Shown here in pieces: positions 39,107 to 49,442 of a stretch of DNA of 64,000 nucleotides. The notes beneath the pieces are model-generated. The model was not told where the DNA came from. It did no database searches and saw only the letters and a program-made list of their open reading frames with translations. This stretch comes from Qipengyuania marisflavi (GTDB taxonomy: Bacteria; Pseudomonadota; Alphaproteobacteria; Sphingomonadales; Sphingomonadaceae). The DNA lies in the NCBI RefSeq assembly GCF_005884405.1, contig NZ_VCAO01000001.1:180304-244303 (forward strand). Direction: 5' to 3'. Every line of letters starts with the position of its first letter. Position 1 is the stretch's first letter. Made by a program: the position numbers and the translations under genes.

Positions 39107-42100
39107 TGCCCAAACGCACTGACATCTCCTCGATCCTCGTCATTGGCGCTGGTCCGATCATCATCGGTCAGGCTTGCGAGTTCGACTATTCCGGCACGCA
39201 GGCGATCAAGGCGCTGCGCGAGGAGGGATACCGGGTCATTCTGGTCAACTCCAACCCAGCCACGATCATGACCGATCCCGAAATGGCCGACGCCACCTAT
39301 ATCGAGCCGATCACGCCCGAGATCGTCGCCAAGATCATCGAGAAAGAGCGGCCCGATGCGGTGCTGCCGACGATGGGCGGGCAGACCGCGCTGAACTGCG
39401 CGTTGTCGCTCGACAAGATGGGGGTGCTGGAGAAGTTCGGCGTGCAGATGATCGGTGCCGATGCCGAGGCCATCGACAAGGCCGAGGACCGCCAGAAATT
39501 CCGCGATGCGATGGATAAGATCGGGCTGGAAAGCGCCCGCAGCGGCATCGCGCATTCGGTCGACCAGGCTTACGAAGTGCTCGAACGCACCGGACTGCCC
39601 TCCATCATCCGGCCCAGCTTCACACTGGGCGGCACGGGCGGCGGGATTGCCTATAACAAGGCCGAATTTGAACGGATCGTGCGCGAGGGGCTGGATGCCT
39701 CGCCCACTGACGAGGTGCTGATCGAGGAATCGCTGCTCGGCTGGAAAGAGTTCGAGATGGAGGTGGTGCGCGACCGCAAGGACAATTGCATCATCATCTG
39801 CGCCATCGAGAATGTCGATCCGATGGGCGTTCACACCGGCGATTCGATCACCGTCGCCCCGGCGTTGACGCTGACCGACAAGGAATACCAGATCATGCGC
39901 AGTGCCAGCATTGCTGTGCTGCGTGAAATTGGCGTGGAAACAGGTGGTTCCAACGTACAGTTCGCAGTCAATCCAACTGACGGACGGCTGATCGTGATCG
40001 AGATGAACCCGCGTGTCTCGCGCTCATCGGCGCTGGCATCCAAGGCCACCGGATTTCCCATCGCGCGCGTCGCGGCCAAGCTGGCGGTGGGATACACTCT
40101 CGACGAGATTCAGAACGAGATTACCGGCGCCACCCCCGCCAGTTTCGAACCCACCATCGATTATGTGGTCACCAAGATCCCCCGCTTCGCCTTCGAGAAG
40201 TTCAAGGGCGCCAAGATCGAGCTATCGACCGCGATGAAGTCGGTAGGCGAGGTGATGGCCATCGGGCGCTGCTTCGCCGAATCGATGCAGAAGGCGCTGC
40301 GCGGGCTGGAAACCGGGCTCGACGGGTTCAACCGCGTGCCGGAGCTGGAGGGCGTACCGCGCGACCAGCTGTTCGCGGCGCTCAGCCAACGCACCCCCGA
40401 CCGCATTCTCAAGATCGCGCAGGGTTTCAGGGAAGGGCTGAGCGTCGAGGATATCCAGCCGATCACCGGCTTCGACCCGTGGTTCCTTCGCCAGATCGAA
40501 GCCATCGTCTATGAAGAATCGATGATCGGCCATAACGGCCTGCCGCGCGATGCGGCCGAGATGCGCCGCCTCAAGGCGATGGGCTTCTCAGACAAGCGCC
40601 TTGCGACGCTGGCCGTACGTTCAGTGGGTGTTGCCGGCGGCATGGGCGAAACGCAGGCGCGCCGTTCGGGCCTGCTGCACGACGCATTGCGCGCGATGGC
40701 GGGCGCCACCAGCGAGGACGAGGTGCGCAAGCTGCGCCGCAAGCTGGGCGTTTACCCGGTTTACAAACGCATCGACAGCTGCGCCGCCGAGTTTGAAGCC
40801 GTCACGCCCTATATGTACTCGACCTATGAAGCGCCCAGCTTTGGTGAGCCGGAGGACGAGGCCGAACCATCCGACCGCCGCAAGATCGTGATTCTGGGCG
40901 GCGGACCCAACCGCATCGGACAGGGCATCGAGTTCGATTATTGCTGCGTCCACGCCTGTTTCGCCTTGGCCGAAGCCGGGTTTGAAACGATCATGGTCAA
41001 TTGCAATCCGGAAACCGTATCCACCGATTACGACACCTCAGACCGCCTCTATTTCGAGCCGCTGACCGAGGAAGACGTGCTGGAAATCCTGCGCGTCGAA
41101 ATGAGCCGGGGAGAAGTTGTCGGCGTGATCGTGCAGTTCGGCGGGCAAACCCCGCTCAAGCTGGCGCAGGCGCTGGAGGACGCGGGTATCCCGATACTGG
41201 GCACCAGCCCCGATGCTATCGATCTGGCCGAAGACCGCGAACGCTTTGCCAAGCTGGTCGACAAATTGAAGCTGAAGCAGCCCGAAAACGGCATTGCCAA
41301 GAGCCGGGACGAGGCCGCTGCGGTGGCGGCGCGGATTGGCTATCCGGTACTGCTGCGCCCCAGCTATGTGCTGGGCGGGCGCGCGATGGAGATCGTCGAT
41401 TCCGAGGCGCAGCTGGATGACTATATCGCCACGGCGGTGAATGTATCAGGCGACAGTCCGGTGCTGGTCGACCAATATCTGCGCGATGCGGTGGAATGCG
41501 ATGTCGATGTGATCAGCGACGGCAGCGAAGTCCGCATTGCTGGCGTGATGCAGCATATCGAGGAGGCCGGGGTGCACTCGGGCGACAGCGCGTGCACTCT
41601 GCCGCCCTACAGCCTGCCCGCCGATATCATCGCCGAGATGGAGCGGCAGGCCGAGGCGCTGGCCGTGGCGCTGGAAGTGCGCGGGTTGATGAATGTGCAA
41701 TTCGCCGTGCAAAATGGCGAGGTGTTCCTGATTGAGGTCAATCCGCGCGCCAGCCGCACGGTGCCCTTCGTTGCCAAGGCCATCGGCCGCCCCATCGCCA
41801 AGATCGCGGCGCGGGTGATGGCTGGCGAGCCGTTGTCATCTTTTGAACCGTTCAATCTCAATCCCGACCATATGGCCGTGAAAGAGGCGGTGTTCCCCTT
41901 CAACCGCTTCCCCGGTGCCGACCCCGTGCTGTCACCGGAAATGAAGTCCACCGGCGAAGTCATGGGAATTGATAGAGATTTCCCCGCTGCCTTCCTCAAG
42001 GCCCAACTTGGTGCCGGGATGATCCCGCCGCGCGAAGGAACGCTGTTCGTATCTGTGAAAGACAGTGACAAACAGGTGATTCTGCCCGCGATCAAGACGC

Positions 42101-42429
42101 TGCTGAACCAGGGTTTTCGCGTTATCGCCACCGGCGGCACGCAGAGCTTCCTTGCCGATCAGGGTCTGGCGGTCGAGCGGGTCAACAAGGTGGCCGAGGG
42201 TCGCCCGCATATTGTCGACGCCATTATCGATGGCGAAGTGGCGCTGATCTTCAACACCACCGAGGGCTGGCAATCGCTGCAGGACAGCAAATCCATCCGC
42301 GCCAGCGCGCTGGATCGCAAGGTACCCTATTACACCACCGCGGCCGCATCGCTGGCCACAGCGCGGGCAATTGCAGAGGTTTCACCGAGCCAGCTTGAAG
42401 TGCGCTCGTTGCAAGACTATTATAGCTGA
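39106..42429 (+). CDS. carB: Carbamoyl-phosphate synthase large subunit
   Basis: 1107 residues with two homologous ATP-grasp halves (N-terminal from [21 protein letters not shown]-terminal from [18 protein letters not shown]) and a C-terminal methylglyoxal synthase-like regulatory domain ([18 protein letters not shown]). Makes carbamoyl phosphate for arginine and pyrimidines with CarA. No ribosome site precedes the ATG, so translation probably depends on reinitiation after the overlapping upstream gene. Confidence 0.98.
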   Translation: MPKRTDISSILVIGAGPIIIGQACEFDYSGTQAIKALREEGYRVILVNSNPATIMTDPEMADATYIEPITPEIVAKIIEKERPDAVLPTMGGQTALNCALSLDKMGVLEKFGVQMIGADAEAIDKAEDRQKFRDAMDKIGLESARSGIAHSVDQAYEVLERTGLPSIIRPSFTLGGTGGGIAYNKAEFERIVREGLDASPTDEVLIEESLLGWKEFEMEVVRDRKDNCIIICAIENVDPMGVHTGDSITVAPALTLTDKEYQIMRSASIAVLREIGVETGGSNVQFAVNPTDGRLIVIEMNPRVSRSSALASKATGFPIARVAAKLAVGYTLDEIQNEITGATPASFEPTIDYVVTKIPRFAFEKFKGAKIELSTAMKSVGEVMAIGRCFAESMQKALRGLETGLDGFNRVPELEGVPRDQLFAALSQRTPDRILKIAQGFREGLSVEDIQPITGFDPWFLRQIEAIVYEESMIGHNGLPRDAAEMRRLKAMGFSDKRLATLAVRSVGVAGGMGETQARRSGLLHDALRAMAGATSEDEVRKLRRKLGVYPVYKRIDSCAAEFEAVTPYMYSTYEAPSFGEPEDEAEPSDRRKIVILGGGPNRIGQGIEFDYCCVHACFALAEAGFETIMVNCNPETVSTDYDTSDRLYFEPLTEEDVLEILRVEMSRGEVVGVIVQFGGQTPLKLAQALEDAGIPILGTSPDAIDLAEDRERFAKLVDKLKLKQPENGIAKSRDEAAAVAARIGYPVLLRPSYVLGGRAMEIVDSEAQLDDYIATAVNVSGDSPVLVDQYLRDAVECDVDVISDGSEVRIAGVMQHIEEAGVHSGDSACTLPPYSLPADIIAEMERQAEALAVALEVRGLMNVQFAVQNGEVFLIEVNPRASRTVPFVAKAIGRPIAKIAARVMAGEPLSSFEPFNLNPDHMAVKEAVFPFNRFPGADPVLSPEMKSTGEVMGIDRDFPAAFLKAQLGAGMIPPREGTLFVSVKDSDKQVILPAIKTLLNQGFRVIATGGTQSFLADQGLAVERVNKVAEGRPHIVDAIIDGEVALIFNTTEGWQSLQDSKSIRASALDRKVPYYTTAAASLATARAIAEVSPSQLEVRSLQDYYS

Positions 42430-42541
42430 CAAGAATTCAATCGGATTACCCTCCTGACATTCAAGGCCGGTATGCACCGCAAGGCAGCGGCCACTGAGAA
42501 ATTGTCCGGGCAGGGGTACGTAACAAGGGAATTAGGGCGCC

Positions 42542-43009
42542 ATGGATAAAGTGCCGATGCTGGCTGAAGGCTACGAACGGCTGACAGCAGACCTGAAAGT
42601 TCTGCGTGCAGAGCGACCGACGATCGTCGATGCGATCGAGGAAGCGCGCGCGCATGGCGATCTGTCAGAGAACGCCGAATACCACGCCGCGAAGGAGCGG
42701 CAGGGTCACGTCGAAATGACCATTGCCGATCTGGAAGACAAGATCAGCCGCGCGCAGATCATTGATCCCACGACGCTTTCGGGCGACCGGATCGTGTTCG
42801 GCGCAACGGTGACCTTGCTGGACGAGAGCGACAAGCAGGTGAAGTACCAGATTGTCGGTCAGACTGAGGCGGATGCCAATGTCGGGCGGATCTCGTACAA
42901 TTCCCCCATTGGCCGGGCGCTGATCGGGCGGAAGATCGACGAAGAGGTCGAAGTGACCGTGCCTTCGGGTGACAAGTCGTATCTCGTCGAGAAAATCGAG
43001 TTTATCTAA
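42542..43009 (+). CDS. greA: Transcription elongation factor GreA
   Basis: 155 residues: N-terminal coiled coil with the acidic tip ([22 protein letters not shown]) and C-terminal FKBP-like domain ([19 protein letters not shown]). It rescues backtracked RNA polymerase. It lies 112 bases after carB; carB-greA adjacency is typical of alphaproteobacteria. A second ATG at codon 6 is possible. Confidence 0.97.
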   Translation: MDKVPMLAEGYERLTADLKVLRAERPTIVDAIEEARAHGDLSENAEYHAAKERQGHVEMTIADLEDKISRAQIIDPTTLSGDRIVFGATVTLLDESDKQVKYQIVGQTEADANVGRISYNSPIGRALIGRKIDEEVEVTVPSGDKSYLVEKIEFI

Positions 43010-43018
43010 GCCGCAAGC

Positions 43019-43046
43019 GGGGGCGCAACCGGTGCGCCCCCCTTGC
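43019..43046. terminator. GC hairpin between greA and the DUF4170 gene
   Basis: GGGGGCGCA (43019-43027), 5-base loop, TGCGCCCCC (43033-43041). No strong T-run, but it lies between convergent genes, ten bases after the greA stop. Confidence 0.6.
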
Positions 43047-43054
43047 CGCCATGC

Positions 43055-43285
43055 TCAGGCTGCCGGATCGAGCAGCTTGTGCAGGTGGACAATGACATAT
43101 TTCATTTCGGCATCGTCAACCGTGCGCTGCGCATTGGCGCGCCAAGCGTTTTCAGCATTGTCGTAATCGTCGAACACACCGGCAACATGAATGCTCTCGG
43201 GGTCCTGAAAGGTGATGCTGCGCGGGTCGGACACGCGGCCGCCCATGACCAGATAGAGGTTCTGCCGGGTTTCGGTCTTTTCCAT
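43055..43285 (-). CDS. DUF4170 protein
   Basis: 76 residues from the ATG at 43285. Contains YLVMGGRVSDPRSITFQDPE, HVAGVFDDYDNAENAWRA and DDAEMKYVIVHLHKLLDP, characteristic of the DUF4170 family of short alphaproteobacterial proteins without assigned role. It stands alone and is convergent with greA. Confidence 0.85.
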   Translation of the reverse strand: MEKTETRQNLYLVMGGRVSDPRSITFQDPESIHVAGVFDDYDNAENAWRANAQRTVDDAEMKYVIVHLHKLLDPAA

Positions 43286-43391
43286 GATGTTTGCTTTCCT
43301 GGCTGGGGAAGGGATTGCGGCGCGCCATAACGAAAGCGGCGCGACAGGCAAGCCCGGCGCGCCGCTGAAATTTGCGAAACTGGCGAAAGCC

Positions 43392-43901
43392 CTAGCGCGA
43401 AATGCGTTTGCGCGCGTCCTGAATGGTGCGCGCCGAGGTGTTGGCAAGCTTGCGCGCCGAGTCGCGCAGGATATCACCGGCACCATCGGCCCGCGACAGG
43501 GCATCACGGCCCAGTGAACGCGCCTGCGAACCCACATCCTCAGACAAATCGCCCAGCGTAGAGCCTGCAGTCTTTGCCAGATCGCCAGCCCCGTCGAGCG
43601 CTTTCATACCGTATGCCATTGCGGCCTCGGCAGCGATGGCAGCAAGCACGCCGCCGCGCTTGGTTAGGCGGCGGCCCGGCTTGGTCATCGCGCCAATTGC
43701 AAGCCCAGCGACGACTGCACCGGCGATGGTCGCAACAGGATGGCGTTTGACGAAATCGGTGGCGGTGTCAGCCGCTTCGCGCGCGGTATCTGCGAATGTG
43801 CGTTCAGCATTGCGCTGCTCGGCAGTTTCGATTTTGGCGCGCAGCTGTTCGCGTTTGTCAGCGTCGGAAGCGGGCCCGGTGTCATTGGCGACCTGGTTCA
43901 T
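43392..43901 (-). CDS. Membrane-anchored helical protein, DUF883/YqjD-like
   Basis: 169 residues. Charged N-terminal helix (DKREQLRAKIETAEQRN), then FVKRHPVATIAGAVVAGLAIG, the motif seen in ElaB/YqjD-like proteins that tether to the inner membrane, and a C-terminal amphipathic helical region (SLGRDALSRADGAGDILRD). GGAG precedes the ATG. It belongs to a four-gene minus-strand cluster of small envelope proteins (43392-45378). Confidence 0.72.
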   Translation of the reverse strand: MNQVANDTGPASDADKREQLRAKIETAEQRNAERTFADTAREAADTATDFVKRHPVATIAGAVVAGLAIGAMTKPGRRLTKRGGVLAAIAAEAAMAYGMKALDGAGDLAKTAGSTLGDLSEDVGSQARSLGRDALSRADGAGDILRDSARKLANTSARTIQDARKRISR

Positions 43902-43970
43902 GGCAATTCTCCATTCGAATTCGTATAAATAATCTACTCGCGAAACGGTCTTAGCGTTCCGGGGGGCTGT

Positions 43971-44273
43971 CTAAGCGTCGTCTTCATCGCTCTCGTCATG
44001 TTCAATACCAAACAATGACAGCAGCGGATTGCGCGCAAACCACAGGGCAACTGCGGCCAGCAAAGCGGCAAGCGCCCCCTTGTTGTCGGCCGCCACATCC
44101 AGCGCCTCTTCATAGACCTCGCTGGCGCCGTCCTTGAGCCAGCCCATCACGCGGCCGGTCAACCCCTGATGTGTCAATCCATAGCGCAGATGCTGAATAT
44201 CCGCATCGACCAGCGTGCGCGCGGCATCGCGCAGATATTTGTCGTCGCGAATACGGGTCAGGGGGTCACTCAT
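43971..44273 (-). CDS. Small membrane-associated protein, unknown
   Basis: 100 residues: soluble helical part (RIRDDKYLRDAARTLVDADI), then one hydrophobic segment (GALAALLAAVALWFARNPLL) and an acidic tail (HDESDEDD). Its ATG overlaps the stop of the holin-like gene by four bases, so the two are translationally coupled and probably act together. Confidence 0.75.
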   Translation of the reverse strand: MSDPLTRIRDDKYLRDAARTLVDADIQHLRYGLTHQGLTGRVMGWLKDGASEVYEEALDVAADNKGALAALLAAVALWFARNPLLSLFGIEHDESDEDDA

Positions 44274-44701
44274 GGCGCTTTGTCCGAATAGATATTGCGA
44301 ATGTCATCGATCTTCGATTTCAGCATCTGCAACAGCATTACGCCCAGTGCGATCAGCCCGATGACCACAATCGCCGTGGCTGCCCACCCGCCGATAAGCG
44401 GAGCGAGGGCGATCACCAGCCCGACGGTCAGGCCGATCAGCGCAAGGTGCAACACACCGAAAGCAGCAAGCCCATACGCCAGCGCATATTTGACCCGATT
44501 GGCAGCGAAACCGGCCCGGCCGCGCTGATAGCGCAACTCAGCCTCGGCATAGGTCTTGCCGTCATCGAACAGAGCCAACAGATCGTCCACCAGCGAGCGA
44601 CGGAACTGGGTTCCGTCGCCCTGTTCTGGCGGCTCGTGATCGTCGGGTAGGTCGATGGGAGGCGGCGGCGCTGTGGCCGCCGCTTCAGTTTCGTCCGTCA
44701 T
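44270..44701 (-). CDS. Phage holin/YqjE-superfamily membrane protein
   Basis: 143 residues. Acidic, Pro-rich N terminus; SLVDDLLALFDDGKTYAEAELRYQ; then two transmembrane helices (YGLAAFGVLHLALIGLTVGL and AATAIVVIGLIALGVMLLQM). This is the layout of the putative actinobacterial holin-X/YqjE group, which in chromosomes is a house protein, not a phage remnant. Overlaps the next gene (ATGA). Confidence 0.75.
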   Translation of the reverse strand: MTDETEAAATAPPPPIDLPDDHEPPEQGDGTQFRRSLVDDLLALFDDGKTYAEAELRYQRGRAGFAANRVKYALAYGLAAFGVLHLALIGLTVGLVIALAPLIGGWAATAIVVIGLIALGVMLLQMLKSKIDDIRNIYSDKAP

Positions 44702-44727
44702 CCTGGTCCCCCGCCGTGCATCACGCC

Positions 44728-45378
44728 TTAACGCGAACCGCGGAACAGGCGCGAGAGCATGAAGCCGACAAAGGCTGCGATACCCACGGCAGCAGCCGGG
44801 CTCTTGCGAACCATCTCGCGAGCATCTTCGCCCAGTTCGTCAACGCTCTTCTGATCGAGCTTGTCGGCGGTTTCGCTCAGCGTGCGCGAGGCGGTGCGGG
44901 CATAATCGCCATATTTTGCACCCAGCTTCTCGTCCACGACATGGGCGTTTTCAGAAACGACCTGACCCAGCGAGCGGATACCTTCGCTGGCCTTGACCTT
45001 GCCTTCTACCGCAAGCTCCTTGCCCTTGACCTTGGCATCTGCGCCATAGGACTTCGCCTCGGCGATCCAGTCTTCGCCCTTGCCCTTGGCCTGTTCGCGA
45101 TAGGCACCGGCCTTCTGGCCTGCTTCGGTTTTCAGAGCCGCAGCACCTGCCTTGGCTTCTTCAAGCGCGGCATTGAACCGCGATTTGGCTTCGCTGCCCG
45201 GTGCCGGGGTCGTGGGGGTCACAGGCGTTGCGGGGGTCAGTGTGTCTGTCATTGCTACGGTTTCCTTCGCTGCGCCTTTTTTTGCCACGGTCTTCTGCGG
45301 CTTGGCGGCGCCTGTTGATTTTTTCGGGGCGGTCGGTTTGCGCTTTTTCGGAGCGCCAGATGCGGTGGTTTCTGCCAT
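44728..45378 (-). CDS. Lys/Ala-rich helical protein with C-terminal membrane anchor
   Basis: 216 residues from the ATG at 45378, preceded by AAGGA eight bases upstream (an ATG at 45396 is an alternative). N terminus is histone-like in composition (KKRKPTAPKKSTGAAKPQK). Residues 70-190 are a long Ala/Lys/Glu helix with apolipoprotein-like repeats, and the C terminus SPAAAVGIAAFVGFMLSRLF is a membrane anchor of the ElaB/YqjD type. First gene of the envelope cluster; divergent from eno. Confidence 0.75.
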   Translation of the reverse strand: MAETTASGAPKKRKPTAPKKSTGAAKPQKTVAKKGAAKETVAMTDTLTPATPVTPTTPAPGSEAKSRFNAALEEAKAGAAALKTEAGQKAGAYREQAKGKGEDWIAEAKSYGADAKVKGKELAVEGKVKASEGIRSLGQVVSENAHVVDEKLGAKYGDYARTASRTLSETADKLDQKSVDELGEDAREMVRKSPAAAVGIAAFVGFMLSRLFRGSR

Positions 45379-45427
45379 CGGTTCTATCCTTGCCATCAAA
45401 TCCTGGTCATATCCGGCTGCGCGATGA

Positions 45428-46837
<1,410 letters not shown>

Positions 46838-46856
46838 TCCAGCAATCGGATACGCC

Positions 46857-46891
46857 TGAGGGGGGGAGGGAGCCCCTCCTCCGCCCCCTCA
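46857..46891. terminator. GC-rich hairpin between eno and ribH
   Basis: TGAGGGGG (46857-46864) pairs with CCCCCTCA (46884-46891), continued after one mismatch by GAGG/CCTC. It separates convergent genes. No T-run on either side. Confidence 0.55.
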
Positions 46892-46904
46892 GTCCATAGC
46901 CGCA

Positions 46905-47327
46905 TCAGCCGCCGAATTTGGCGCGCAGGTCAAACAGCGCGATGGCGGCCTGCGCTGCCTCGCCGCCCTTGTTCTTCTGAGCAGGGTCGGCACGGACCAG
47001 CGCCTGTTCGTCATTCTCGACCGTCAGTATGCCGTTGCCGATGGCGATGCCGTCCATCGTCAGCGCCATGATCCCGCGCGCGCTTTCGCCCGCGACGATT
47101 TCAAAATGATAGGTCTCGCCGCGAATCACCACGCCGATGGCGACAAAGCCGTCATAGCGGCCGCTTTCAACTGCCAGAGAGATAGCGCCGGGCACTTCCA
47201 GCGCGCCGGGCACGGTCAGCACTTCGGCAGTGTGTCCCGCAGCCTCCAGCGCAGCGCGCGCGCCGGAGACTAGCATGTCGTTGAGCTGGTCGTAAAAGCG
47301 CGCTTCGACGATAAGGAAATGGGCCAA
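46905..47327 (-). CDS. ribH: 6,7-dimethyl-8-ribityllumazine synthase
   Basis: Condenses ribulose-5-P-derived dihydroxybutanone phosphate with the pyrimidine precursor in riboflavin synthesis. 140 residues. [14 protein letters not shown] and [17 protein letters not shown] are conserved; the active-site His is in TYHFE. It starts five bases after the RibBX stop, so the two form an operon. Confidence 0.95.
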   Translation of the reverse strand: MAHFLIVEARFYDQLNDMLVSGARAALEAAGHTAEVLTVPGALEVPGAISLAVESGRYDGFVAIGVVIRGETYHFEIVAGESARGIMALTMDGIAIGNGILTVENDEQALVRADPAQKNKGGEAAQAAIALFDLRAKFGG

Positions 47328-47332
47328 ACAGC

Positions 47333-48610
47333 TTACTCCGGAATGGGGCGTTCGCCCGTGACAGTGATGCCGTAACCTTCAAGGCCAACGACATTGTGAT
47401 GTGAGTTGGTGAGCAATTCCATTTCGTGAACGCCCAGATCGGCAAGGATTTGTGCGCCCACGCCATATTCGCGCAATTCGCCGCCGTCACCGGGATCACT
47501 GCGGGTGCCAGCGACCTCGTGTTGCAGGCTTTCAGGCCGGTTCGGCATCAGTAGGACGATCAGGCCGCTGCCTTCATCGCCAATGACCTTCATTGCACGC
47601 TGGAGTGTGCGCTTGCGCTCGCCGCTGCGGCCCAGCACATCGTCGAAGATCGAGATACGGTGCATCCGCACCAGCGTTGGTTTGCCGGGTTCAACGTGCC
47701 CCTTCTGCAAGGCGACGTGGGTGCTGCCGTCAACGGCATTGCGATAGGTCATCGCGTGCCATTCGCCGCCATAGTCGGAGGTGAAGCGGCTCTCGCTGGC
47801 GCGCTCCACAAGATGATCATTGCGCATCCGGTATTCGATCAAATCCCGGATCGTGCCGATCTTCAGCTTATGACGCCGCGCAAAATCGACCAGATTGTCG
47901 AGCCGCGCCATGCTGCCATCATCGTTCATGATCTCGCAGATCACGCCCGATGGATTGAGCCCGGCGAGGCGCGAGATATCGACAGCAGCCTCGGTATGGC
48001 CAGCACGCACCAGCACCCCGCCATCACGCGCGATCAGCGGGAAGACATGGCCGGGGGTAACGATATCCTGCGCATGGCGGGACGGGTCGATTGCGACCGA
48101 CACAGTGCGTGCGCGATCCGCTGCAGAAATGCCGGTGGTGACACCCTCGCGGGCCTCGATGGACACGGTAAACGCCGTTTCATGGCGCGTACCATTGCTG
48201 CGGCTCATCAGCTCAAGGCCCAGCGCCTCGGTACGTTCGCGCGTCAGGGTGAGGCAGATCAGGCCGCGGCCATGCGTGGCCATGAAGTTCACCGCATCGG
48301 GCGTCGCCATCTGCGCGGGGATGACCAGATCACCTTCGTTTTCGCGGTCCTCGTCATCGACCAGCACGAACATCCGGCCATTGCGGGCTTCCTCGATGAT
48401 CTCTTCGATAGGGACCAGTACAGGGCGTTCGTCATTGGCTTCGAGAAACCGTTGCAGTTTCCCCAGCGTGTCGGCGGTGGGGTTCCAGCCGTCATCGCCG
48501 CTGTCGCGCAAGGTGTTGGCATGAAGCCCGGCAGCGCGGGCAAGACCGGCACGCGTCATGGTGCCGTCTTTAACGAGCGAACGAACACGTTCGATAATGT
48601 CTGTGGTCAT
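47333..48610 (-). CDS. ribB: 3,4-dihydroxy-2-butanone-4-phosphate synthase with N-terminal HTH and C-terminal RibX domain
   Basis: 425 residues in three parts. 1-60: a helix-turn-helix-like segment ([20 protein letters not shown], then [14 protein letters not shown]) as in XRE-type DNA-binding domains. 65-275: the RibB domain with [13 protein letters not shown] (metal/substrate binding), GRGLICL and TPGHVFPL. 285-425: a GTP cyclohydrolase II-like domain in which the zinc cysteines are missing (expected C-x10-C-x-C region reads [20 protein letters not shown]) and the arginine nucleophile region is lost. It fits RibBX, described for Proteobacteria as lacking cyclohydrolase activity, so a separate ribA is expected elsewhere. 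Confidence 0.93.
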   Translation of the reverse strand: MTTDIIERVRSLVKDGTMTRAGLARAAGLHANTLRDSGDDGWNPTADTLGKLQRFLEANDERPVLVPIEEIIEEARNGRMFVLVDDEDRENEGDLVIPAQMATPDAVNFMATHGRGLICLTLTRERTEALGLELMSRSNGTRHETAFTVSIEAREGVTTGISAADRARTVSVAIDPSRHAQDIVTPGHVFPLIARDGGVLVRAGHTEAAVDISRLAGLNPSGVICEIMNDDGSMARLDNLVDFARRHKLKIGTIRDLIEYRMRNDHLVERASESRFTSDYGGEWHAMTYRNAVDGSTHVALQKGHVEPGKPTLVRMHRISIFDDVLGRSGERKRTLQRAMKVIGDEGSGLIVLLMPNRPESLQHEVAGTRSDPGDGGELREYGVGAQILADLGVHEMELLTNSHHNVVGLEGYGITVTGERPIPE

Positions 48611-48616
48611 TTCGGA

Positions 48617-48645
48617 GAGATATCACATCAAAATGTGATCTGCAA
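48617..48645 (-). promoter_or_regulatory. Putative ribB promoter with inverted repeat in the spacer
   Basis: On the minus strand: TTGCAG (48640-48645), 17-base spacer, TATCTC (48617-48622). The spacer is nearly filled by the dyad ATCACAT-N4-ATGTGAT (48622-48639). The ribB ATG follows the -10 by six bases, so the mRNA would be leaderless, and no ribosome site is present. No FMN riboswitch is seen. Confidence 0.45.
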
Positions 48646-48673
48646 ACCGCAGCAACACATTATGGTGGGATAG

Positions 48674-48749
<76 letters not shown>

Positions 48750-48856
48750 ACATGCAGCCTTGACCGCATCGCCCGAAGGCGTCCCTCGAATCGGGGGAGG
48801 CGCTCATATAACGGGGCTGGCGGAGATGAAAAGGTGAAAGTTTTCGGAGTAGATGA

Positions 48857-49171
48857 CTAAGCCGCGCGGATGTCCGTGTCGCTGGCCGAGCTTGATGCCA
48901 TGAGCCGCACCGTTGCGCCGAACGGGTCAGACTGATCGTCGTCGACGCTCAGCGTCTTATCCAGCTCAAGCGAGCGCACCGCAGCAAACACTTCGGGCAT
49001 CGTCAGACCGGTAGGGAGGGAGAGATCCCATACGGTTAGCGTGCGCCCCTCGCAGGCCGCGCGGTGCAGTTCTTCTATAATGATATCGCTGGCATTGCGC
49101 TGAGTCGTGACGTGCGTATTTGCTTCGTCAGAATCAGTCGCGCGCCTGTCGGGGCGAATGGAATTGGTCAA
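48857..49171 (-). CDS. Unknown small protein, TTG start
   Basis: 104 residues from a TTG with AAGGA eight bases upstream. Polar N terminus (RPDRRATDSDEANTHV), a central part that may form a helix-turn-helix (TVWDLSLPTGLTMPEVFAAVRSLELDKTL) and a Ser/Asp-rich end. No family recognised. A 19-codon frame with a stronger ribosome site overlaps its start, and a 16-bp palindrome lies about 70 bases upstream, suggesting regulated expression. Confidence 0.6.
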   Translation of the reverse strand: MTNSIRPDRRATDSDEANTHVTTQRNASDIIIEELHRAACEGRTLTVWDLSLPTGLTMPEVFAAVRSLELDKTLSVDDDQSDPFGATVRLMASSSASDTDIRAA

Positions 49172-49193
49172 AACTGCGTTCCTTCATTTCCAT
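49134..49193 (-). CDS. Candidate 19-residue upstream peptide (uORF)
   Basis: ATG at 49193 preceded by GAGGAG seven bases upstream, the best ribosome site in this region; encodes MEMKERSFDQFHSPRQARD. It overlaps the first 38 bases of the TTG-started gene in another frame. Confidence 0.35.
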   Translation of the reverse strand: MEMKERSFDQFHSPRQARD

Positions 49194-49239
49194 AGCGCCT
49201 CTCCTCGCTTTCTGTCTTGCTTATGCAGTCGGTAAACTG

Positions 49240-49255
49240 ACGTTCACGTGAACGT
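49240..49255. promoter_or_regulatory. 16-bp perfect palindrome, probable operator
   Basis: ACGTTCACGTGAACGT in an AT-rich 270-base gap between the unknown gene and rodA. It lies just downstream of a possible -10 (TATTCT, minus strand) and resembles operators of dimeric regulators. The rest of the gap 49172-49442 contains the uORF and no other recognisable element. Confidence 0.5.
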
Positions 49256-49442
49256 AAATAGCAGAATAGGTATTGCTTACCCATAAGAGATAGAGATTTC
49301 TAAACGAAATCAACGAACTTTTATGCGCAACTTTCTTACAATATAACGAAATTAAAATCAGTTTGTCAATTGTGTGATTGTTGAGCTTTACCACGCTCAT
49401 ATCAGCTGCGAATCGCTCGCTCCGGAGCAGCAGCGATTCGTG

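Noticed and set aside
44270..44701. Prophage remnant suggested by a holin-like protein
   Set aside because: No other phage gene is near, the gene is coupled to small chromosomal envelope genes, and this holin-superfamily type is common as a house protein.
48611..48673. FMN riboswitch upstream of ribB
   Set aside because: Only 63 bases separate ribB from the tRNA gene, too short for an FMN aptamer, and no conserved aptamer segments are present.
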